From: Pictodentalium vernedei
Lineage: Eukaryota > Mollusca > Scaphopoda > Dentaliida > Dentaliidae
DNA: 64,000 nucleotides
Assembly (NCBI GenBank): GCA_031216915.1
Contig: CM062296.1
Location: forward strand, 451,546,287 to 451,610,286
Direction: 5' to 3'
Below the pieces are notes generated by a model, which did no database searches, had not been told where the DNA came from, and saw nothing but the letters and a program-made list of their open reading frames with translations. Below, one piece after another: positions 57,091 through 64,000 of this stretch. The number at the start of each line of letters is the position of its first letter. The stretch's first letter is position 1. The position numbers were made by a program, and so were the translations under genes.

Positions 57091-57300
57091 ACAATGAAAG
57101 AACTCTTGGAAAGCCTAACTGCCCTATTCAATTTAGCCATGGAAAAACAAGAGGTCCCAAATGAGTGGAGAGAAAGTAAAGTGACATTTATTCCCAAAAA
57201 GGGGGAAAAAGACGTCTGGATAATTATCGAGGGATCTCTGTCAGTAGCAACATTGGAAAAGTTATCTGTAAAGTCCGGTATGGGAGATTAGAAGAGGTGA

Positions 57301-58146
57301 TTGAGGAGAAGGGTTTTTTTTTGGAGAGATCCAGAATGGCTTCAGAAAGCCCAAATGATAGAATCCGCGAAAGCAAAAAAGAAAAAGATGTTTATGGCCT
57401 TTTTGGATGTTAAAAGGGCATATGATAGAGTATGGAGAGAGAGTATGTGGCGCAAGCTTGAGGTTCTTGGCTTGGGAGGCGAGTTTGTTGGAATTATGAA
57501 AGCATTATATAAAGATGTGCAGAGTGAACTTAGCCTGGGTAACATAACAACAAAACGTGTGCCCATGGAGATAGGCTTAAAACAGGGATGTATCCTTTCG
57601 CCAATTCTTTTTACATTGTACATCAAAGGTTTAGGAGATGAACTTCTGCATAGTGACGAGGGGGTAGCAGTTGGGGACTTGAAGATCCCAGGGCTATTTT
57701 GTGCAGCCGATATGGTGCTTGTGTCAGAAAGCGAAGAGAGCCTATCGAAAATGCTGGGAATTATTGGGAAATATGGTAGCAAATGGAGACTCGAACTTAA
57801 TGAAAGCAAGAGCAAAGTTATACCCGTGGGCCGCAAAGTGGACCCCATTCGAAGGTGGAGAGTGGGGGAGTTCTGTATTCCGGAAGGTAGCAGCAAACGT
57901 CTTAGTGTAGGAGAGACAGGTGACTACAAGTATCTGGGGGTAAACATAAACATCACAGGAAGAGGCATCTACCGAAACCACACAAATAAATTGATTCTGA
58001 AGGGGAGGCGAATCCTTAACCAAATGAAACTTATAGGGAGAAACAGTTTCAATAAGGTTTTCGTGGGGAAGACCATTTGGGAAATGGTGGGTCTGCCAAG
58101 TGTAACATATGGTACGGAAGTGGTAGCCCTAAACCAGACGCTGTAA
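57301..58146 (+). pseudogene. LINE A RT domain, catalytic Asp lost
   Basis: The frame keeps MAFLDVKRAYDRVWRESMW and IGLKQGCILSPILFTLYIKG. The catalytic motif reads CAADMVLVSE where the 34748 copy has FADDMVLVSE, so the first Asp is Ala. SKSKVIPVGRKVD, a YLGVNINITGRGIYRNHTN stretch and TIWEMVGLPSVTYGTEVV continue to a frameshift near 58135. Upstream, a break separates the N-terminal RT part (57094-57291, LEKLSVKSG). Confidence 0.87.
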
Positions 58147-58149
58147 AGA

Positions 58150-58944
58150 GCTTGGAAATCCTGCAGAACAATGCAAGCCGATGGATAACGGGGTCGAGTA
58201 ATGCCGCAGCACTAGAAGCAATCAGGAGAGAGCTTGGGTGGATGAGGATCAAGGACAGGATAGACTTATTGAAACTCGGTTATCTTAATTATTTGGTAAA
58301 TCTCCCCGACAGTCGATGGTGTAAAGTAATGTTCCTGAGAATTTTCAACTCAAATATCAAGACAGGGTGGATGGTCCAAGTGAGGAAACTAATAGAGAAC
58401 TACTCATTGGAGATCTCGGAGCTAGACGTTAGGACAAACCAGGGTAAAAAAAATCGTCAGAGAAAGGGTCATGGAGGATGGTAACCTTAATTGGCGAGTG
58501 GGGGTCAAATCAAAGAGGTCTTTGAGTGCTCTGGGTGATAAAGAGAAGCCTGGATTTGAAGAGTACCTTGACGGCACTTTTGAGGGGGCACTGTTGTTCA
58601 AGCTGAGGTCGCGGTCCCCGGAGCTGAGGGGAACTATTTGGAAAAACAGTGAAAAGGAGTGCCAGTTGTGTAATTTGGGCGTGGTGGAGACCCTGAAACA
58701 CTTTCTGCTAGAATGCCTAAAATACCTGTCTAAAAGAATAAGATTCACTGGGAGTATAATGGGGAAGTGGGATGGGAGAATGAAGGACACGTGGTTAGTG
58801 GGAGACTCAAAGGAGAGGGTTAATATGCTAATCGGGGAGATTGGGAAGAATGAGACAAAGGATGTCATCAAGCAGTACATCTCCAAGTGTTGGGAGGAGA
58901 GAAGAAGCGTGGGAACAGGGAGGCAGTTGGGAGTACAGGGGTAA
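58150..58944 (+). pseudogene. LINE A ORF2 C-terminus with zinc finger
   Basis: Two frames: 58150-58484 (LEILQNNASRWITGSSN, RRELGWMRIKDRIDLLKLGY) and 58471-58944 (EDGNLNWRVGVKSKRS, then CQLCNLGVVETLKHFLLEC at about 58660-58716, ISKCWEERRSVG, and stop). The C-x2-C-x11-H-x4-C finger is intact. Confidence 0.85.
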
Positions 58945-59316
58945 CGAAAACCTTCTCATTCGAGAACCGCGACAAATAACCGGCCGGCCAAAGTGTTATT
59001 GTTATTATTATTAATGAGGGTGAAGTATCAGGGGACAAAGAGAAGTGGAACAGGAATCAACGAGCCTCGTTGTTTTTTTTTTCGCGAGGCGTGAGTGAAA
59101 TAAGGTAAAAACTCCAACAGGTGTCATTGATTCCTATCCCCGTCCTCTTCATGACCTGTGTTCTGTATTTATATCACGATTAAACTTGAATTTTGTGAAT
59201 GACGCTAAAATTTTGTGAAGACAAATATCACCTTCGCCGGTCTGTCTACTTTCTTGCTTGACACTGTTTTGTGTCGACACATTTCATTCACTTCATAACG
59301 TCAACCAGATGCTTAA

Positions 59317-59558
59317 GCCTTTAATCCCTCGTTTCCTGGAATGGTATCGCCTTTGTGTACACTTACAGTGAGATGGGTCAGTCTAACAGCAATATACAGA
59401 GAGGATTAAATAATAACGGCAGTCTGCAGCCGTCTGGCTACAGACTGCAGTTATTATTTTATTACCAATACCCCTCTTATCTAGAAATCTTATAATACGA
59501 CAAAAATGGGATGAAATTATGCCTTAGTCCGAAAAATCGGTCTTACGAGTTCAAAGGG
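59317..59558. mobile_element. TTAA-flanked element, family G copy 2
   Basis: TTAA at 59313-59316 and 59559-59562. GCCTTTAATCCCTCGTTTCC ... GAGTTCAAAGGG. The inner palindrome AACGGCAGTCTGCAGCC ... GGCTACAGACTGCAGTT is better kept than in copy 1. Confidence 0.83.
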
Positions 59559-59562
59559 TTAA

Positions 59563-60344
59563 CCGCCAATCAGATGAGTTTTACATTACATTCTTACACG
59601 AAGGCCAGTTTACACGCATGGTGTATCTAGCACATTTCGAAATGACTGTACTGTATCGGCAATCTTTGAATACTCAATGCAATAGTGGTATATATAAAGT
59701 TTGCTGATAGCTCTGCATGAAAATACCATGTAGTAACTGGTTGTGCGCATCGGTTAAGTACACGTTCAGGAACGGTATTATTTTAAGCCTAACTAGTTTG
59801 AACCGTTCGGCTGTCACGTGGCAGTTTGTTTTCCATACGGATATATCTTCTTTTGAAGGTAAAAAAGAAGATGTCGTCAAGAAAGAATGAGCGCTTCTTC
59901 TGAAACCCTGCTTGCCAAATTTAAGACAAATGATCAAAAATAAATTCTGCAGAACTTATGCGTAGTAATAGGAAGGTCGTGTAGTGAATTGTATATTTCC
60001 AACAAATATATAAAATTTGCCGTATACACTGAAAGACAGTGAGCTGAAAAAGTGATTCGAAGCGAAATCATGTTTTCAGGTTCATCATCTCCACAACAGC
60101 TTACTATTGTTTTGTTAGCCTTATAACTGCTAATTCGACTTTAGCTGGTGTTCTATTTATTTGGGGTTTACGATATTGGTGTCAGGCATCAAAGACATTC
60201 CTGTCGATTTTGCAAAAAAATTATGGGAATTTCCTGTTAATAAAATATAGACTGTCACGTGAAAGGTTTATTTGTGTGAGACCTAAATGAGACTTCTCCT
60301 CGGTATTTTAGAGCTTGTAGTTGTGTTTCTTTGTTTTGCCATGT
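59563..60344. other. No gene recognised
   Basis: Unassigned. An 87-codon antisense ORF (59674-59937) has no motif. Confidence 0.4.
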
Positions 60345-60470
60345 GTACAATATTCGAATATTATGTGTGCGATTATTCGAATTTCGAAGCGATTCTCGAA
60401 TCAACCACCCGATTCGATATTTGATTCCTTCCCGAATCACGGACATGCGATCGAATCGAACCGGTTGTGA
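60345..60470. repeat. GATTCGAATCG-rich cluster
   Basis: Repeated ATTCGAAT, GATTCGATA and GATCGAATCGAACC words. Similar clusters lie at 765-783, 1281-1340, 8222-8300 and 61262-61310. Confidence 0.55.
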
Positions 60471-60715
60471 TGAACAGCGATAGCGTCCAGTGTTTCATAC
60501 AATGGGCCGTCTCCATCCGATTTCCTTATAGTTCCCAGAATTCCAACCTCAGTCATTATCAATGCAATATTGTTTACATTACATAAAGCGGAAAACACGA
60601 AACAAACCTTATGTTTTCGCGTGTATGGTGTAAGCTTGGCTGCGAAAAATGCTATTAATTTCTAGTTAAAGCGACTTGCATGACGTCTTCTAGTGGTAAA
60701 CATCACCTCTTGAGC

Positions 60716-60775
60716 TGAACAAAGCGCCATCTGCAATGCTAAAGCATTATAGATAGCGCCGTGTTGCCATCAAGG
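60716..60775. repeat. Short palindromic repeat
   Basis: GCGCCATCTGCAATGCT and its inverse AGCATTATAGATAGCGCC; related to 39051-39108. Confidence 0.6.
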
Positions 60776-60888
60776 AATGATATACAGTTTCCCGACAATG
60801 CCCATCTCAAGAGGGGTTGAATTGTTCTTGAAGAAACCGCTGCAATCGGGTCCATTCCTAAGCTTTGAACGTGTTATCGCCTTCACTG

Positions 60889-61210
60889 CATACAGTTAAA
60901 ACTATAAGTCCTGTCATGAAATGCGCACAAATAGCACGTCGATCTGCACGTTAATCTACGTGTTATGACCACAGTAAGGCTATCACATTCTGTACATATG
61001 GCCTGTGCACAAGCAATGTTTCAGCCAATGGACCTCCGGGTAACCCGGAGGTCCATTGGCAGAAACATTGCCTGCGTTTGCTATGAGTGAGCAGGAGAAC
61101 CAGCCATGCTTTGGATGTCATTCGATATGGCAATTGCGCGCAATTCCTACACGCAATTAAGCCTAGGTAAGCGCACAGTTCGTGACAGGACTTCTAGTTT
61201 TAACTGTATA
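60889..61210. mobile_element. Nested foldback element
   Basis: Outer arms ATACAGTTAAAACTATAAGT (60890) and its inverse (ending 61210) extend over CCTGTCA and more. The centre 61013-61071 is a separate strong palindrome, GCAATGTTTC.GCCAATGG ... CCATTGGC.GAAACATTGC. Confidence 0.85.
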
Positions 61211-61609
61211 ATGTGATGAAAACAGGAAGTTGCGAACGTTAGCCGCTTCCTTTTATTAAAAGAGAATCGATTCGCGAATCAGTTTCCCGATTCGATCATG
61301 AATCGATCAGATATTAGATGAAAACCCAGTCTCTAATAATCTCTCGATTTTGCCCACGTGTACAGGGCCCAAAATACAGTCTCGAAGATATTTATTTTAC
61401 ATACAAAATTCCATTTTTAATGATGTAAATGTATAGTGTAGCTGGTGTACAAATTGGGCTTTGTCTACTTGAGTAAAATCGGTGTGCTACTAGGGGATAG
61501 CACCCCACTCGCCTGCGCTTTTCTGTCACCAATACTGTGGAATCTCACCTGTCGAGATAGAATCATGGAATGTTTTTATCTCAAAAGCGACTTTTATGGT
61601 TTTTTCTTT
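61211..61609. other. No gene recognised
   Basis: GATTCGAATC-type motifs at 61262-61310; otherwise unassigned. Confidence 0.4.
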
Positions 61610-61715
61610 GATTTTAAAATATTGGCAAATTGCTACATCTTTGAAAATGCTAATGGCTCATTTCAACCCATTTAAAGTCATAACTAGAAAACACAATTCT
61701 AGAAAATAGATAACA
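61610..61715. repeat. Half copy of family D
   Basis: ATTGGCAAATTGCTACATCT, GAAAATGCTAATGGCTCATTT and the end ATAACAGTTGG match one arm of 41160-41370. Confidence 0.65.
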
Positions 61716-61726
61716 GTTGGGATGAA

Positions 61727-61749
61727 GAGAGTGAGAGAGAGACTGATGA

Positions 61750-61780
<31 letters not shown>

Positions 61781-61905
61781 GAGACAGAGAGAGAGAGAGG
61801 GGGGGGAGGGGGAGAGAGACAGAGAGATAGATACAGAGACAGAGACAGAGAGACAGAGACAGAGACAGAGGCGGAGAGACAGAGAGAGGGAGGGAGAGAG
61901 ATTGC
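61727..61905. repeat. (GA)n-rich simple repeat
   Basis: An imperfect GA/CAGA tract with a G-run. ORFs through it on either strand are low-complexity artefacts. Confidence 0.97.
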
Positions 61906-62083
61906 AAACGAAAACAACCCTTAAAAAGAAGCATCAGGAAACTGATAGTTAACTGAGTAATACTCTTTTAGACTAAATGTGTTCGTTTGGTTCGGACTGC
62001 TCACACTTGATTCCCACGTCGACCTGTCTAGGGTTAGAGGCCTGGAAGTGAGAGAGAGTTGTGTGCTTAGCGGAAATCCTGAT

Positions 62084-62900
62084 CCTATTTGAAGCGTTCT
62101 GTCTTCAGAATTGTATGACTGGACAGTTTTAACCCTTTGAGGCCCAAGGTCTTTTTCCGGCCATGCCACAAGCTGCATCATGATGTCGTCAAGTGGGATG
62201 GCTACAAGGTAAATGTGTGGTGAAGAACAATCAATATTTTCAACGTGCAGCCCTAAGGCTGCACGTTGAAAATATTAATTGGACTAACCCCAAATAATAA
62301 ATGTGGTCTCTTCCAGTTGCTGTCATTGAACTGACATGGTAGATACACCAGGGTCTAAAGGGTTAAAAATATTTCTGTTAGTGAAGTCATCATAAAACTC
62401 GCATCCATACAGAAGAATATCATTATCTATGAAGCATGTGAGGGTTCCAGCGGTTTCATTCCTTATTATGTTATACATTGGACATTCTAACAAAAATGGT
62501 GTGTAGTTTCACGCTCCCCAAATACACATAAAGGCGAAAAGTTGTTCATATAGAGGTTGTCACCCAGATAATACAATGAACTCTGAGTCTACAATGAATG
62601 ATTAGAGCCTTCCGGGATTTAGACTTTTCTATATAAAAGTTGGGGGAACGTCGATTATTTCGATTGAGATATCTTTTCAAGTTCATAATTGAGTTGTTTT
62701 CCCTTATTGGTTGTGGAATATCATTCCAGAGTTTTGATGTCGCGGGAAAAAATGGCATTTGGTTGGATGTCGTTTGACAGACACTTTTGATAAGATTGAA
62801 GACTATATGATTGAACTTCTGAAATGAATGTGGGAGTCTGACAGTTGCTCGCGTTGCGCGGTGGTTCTCTCTAAATACCCCGGCTTCCTTCATCCGTAAA
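62084..62900 (-). pseudogene. LINE C-terminal fragment, split by family F
   Basis: The minus strand reads FFPATSKLWNDIPQPIREN, a KSKSRKALIIHCRLRVHC stretch, then (frameshifted) LCVFGERETTHHFLLECPMY and LLYGCEFYDDF. After the family F insertion it resumes and ends ILKTERFK with a stop near 62084. It parallels the LINE B C-terminus but is a distinct relative. The first finger cysteine pair is C-V-F-G. Confidence 0.78.
62133..62362. mobile_element. TTAA-flanked element, family F copy 2
   Basis: TTAA at 62129-62132 and 62363-62366. CCCTTTGAGGCCC ... GTCTAAAGGG. The centre AATATTTTCAACGTGCAG and its inverse flank CCCTAAGG. It inserted into the antisense LINE tail. Confidence 0.9.
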
Positions 62901-62940
62901 ACTCTCCGCGGTGACCCTGGCTGTCGAAAGTGTCTTTAAA
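62835..62940 (+). mobile_element. SINE 3' fragment
   Basis: GACAGTTGCTCGCGTTG, CTAAATACCCCGGCTTCC and GGTGACCCTGGCTGTCGAAA match the 3' region of SINE copy 1 (560-665). Confidence 0.8.
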
Positions 62941-63169
62941 CCTAATTTCAACTGGAAAAGAGCACAAGTTCTTCACTCTTCAGATGCAACTAAAGATCAC
63001 CATCGCTTACATGATATATCTCTACTCTGAATTCGAGAAAAACGAACATTTTCAAATAGGTGCATTGATATTATACCATGCAAGTAATTTGGTAACTATG
63101 CAGCAGTCTCCGACACGAGTCTCTTTCAACACGAGAGACCGCTTTTCCCGTCCAGCAATACGATACGTC

Positions 63170-63243
63170 ATAATTTCATTAAATAGGATGGCTACTGAGT
63201 GAACGTGTGTGGTAGAACAATTAATATTTTCAACGTGCAGCCT
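63170..63243. mobile_element. Family F half copy
   Basis: GGATGGCTAC, GTGTGTGGT.GAACAAT and AATATTTTCAACGTGCAGCC match the left arm of 62133-62362 and stop at the centre of symmetry. Confidence 0.75.
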
Positions 63244-64000
63244 GAATTGCTCTACCTAAGTCGTTTCTTTTATTGGTACTCAATTCCTTGCGATAGTATT
63301 TATCGCACATCTATTAATGTAAAACACGGGATTTCCATTGTTCTGCCTGTACGATGAAAATAAAGTTGTATCGCAAACGTGGTGATACAAAACACGTTCG
63401 ATTTCGTTTCCAAAGTAAACAGAGAAGAAACCGATCTAATACATCACGTCACCATTGGTAGAATGCACCGGTGTCGAGATCGCTTGGAAATTCCAAGTTC
63501 CTCATTTAGATTTGTTTAACCGGGATATTTAAATAATCAGATTCGAGTCAAAAATCTACTAAATAAAAATAAGATTCTGACTGTTTGTTCCTTGAAAATA
63601 CTTTCACAACTTGTTATATCATGATGGAGTGTGCTAAACTTATTAGAAATTTAAAAACGTTTTATTGTGTTATTCCCCGCAGTTTAGACAGAATTTGAAG
63701 TTCGATCATCGTGACCGTGACACTGATCGGAATCTATTGGTTTCGACCAATTGAATGCCGTAAAAATAAAAACGCAAATTAGGGTTGGTACCCGGCCAAT
63801 TAATAGTGATGTCTCGTTCGCAGCGAGGAAAATGCAACAATTATCCAGCTGAAGAGTGCTTTTAGTTCAATTTTCGTGTAGACTGGTTGTTACATAAGAG
63901 GTGTGTAAAAATACAGAACCGCACATACGTTAGAATGGATTAAGAATTATCGCACTCGATTGCTTTGGCTCAGGATACATGTATCACTCGGCTGTCGTGA
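63244..64000. other. No feature recognised
   Basis: AT-rich unassigned sequence to the window end. Confidence 0.4.

Larger units (their letters stand above)
57091..59015 (+). mobile_element. LINE A copy, 5'-truncated at RT start
   Basis: Aligns with 34520-36470 from GGAAAGCCTAACTGCC to the terminal CCGGCCGGCCAAAGTG with a TTATTGTTATTATTA tail. It is the best-preserved LINE A 3' half here. No convincing TSD was found. Confidence 0.88.

Noticed and set aside
61650-61952. Overlapping ORFs rich in SLSLS or RERER
   Set aside because: They translate the (GA)n tract on either strand.

Overview
The window looks like an intergenic, repeat-dominated stretch of an AT-rich metazoan genome, most likely a marine invertebrate. 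Three things suggest this: tRNA-headed SINEs with (AAAT)n tails, APE-type non-LTR retrotransposons (two with a 2A-like peptide ahead of the endonuclease), and many short palindromic DNA elements with TTAA target sites. I cannot name the phylum. I found no intact host protein-coding gene, no genuine tRNA or rRNA, no CRISPR array and no bacterial signature. Family labels (LINE A-D, FB, F, G, K, D, I, J, X) are mine.

Layout. 0-13 kb: SINEs, 3' scraps of LINE A, foldback elements, a cluster of inverted motifs (4.3-5.4 kb), a Harbinger-like transposase scrap (6.4-7.0 kb), and a palindrome built of palindromes (12.2 kb). 13-19 kb: palindromic elements and an antisense LINE A holding its 5' half (SGNH-esterase-like ORF1 and endonuclease). 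20-25.7 kb: a complete 4.5 kb LINE B inserted into an older truncated LINE B; target-site duplications (TSDs) show both events. 26-31 kb: an FB relic, then a Jockey-like LINE D with gag-type zinc knuckles. 31.8-36.5 kb: a sense LINE A interrupted by a LINE B. 37-43 kb: a long inverted pair of 330 bp repeats and several palindromes. 43.3-52.1 kb: LINE C, bracketed by a 15 bp near-perfect TSD, with ORF1 and ORF2 separated by about 4 kb of degenerate tandem repeats and an inverted block in the RT palm. 52-57 kb: a diverged long tandem repeat hit by a SINE. 57-59 kb: another LINE A. 59-63 kb: TTAA elements, a nested foldback and an antisense LINE tail split by a TTAA element.

How it fits together. 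The LINEs supply endonuclease and reverse transcriptase functions that SINEs generally borrow; no SINE/LINE 3' match was demonstrated here. The TTAA/CCC-ended elements are probably mobilised by a piggyBac-type transposase, which is not in this window. Every LINE copy examined has at least one lesion. The nested insertions give a relative chronology.
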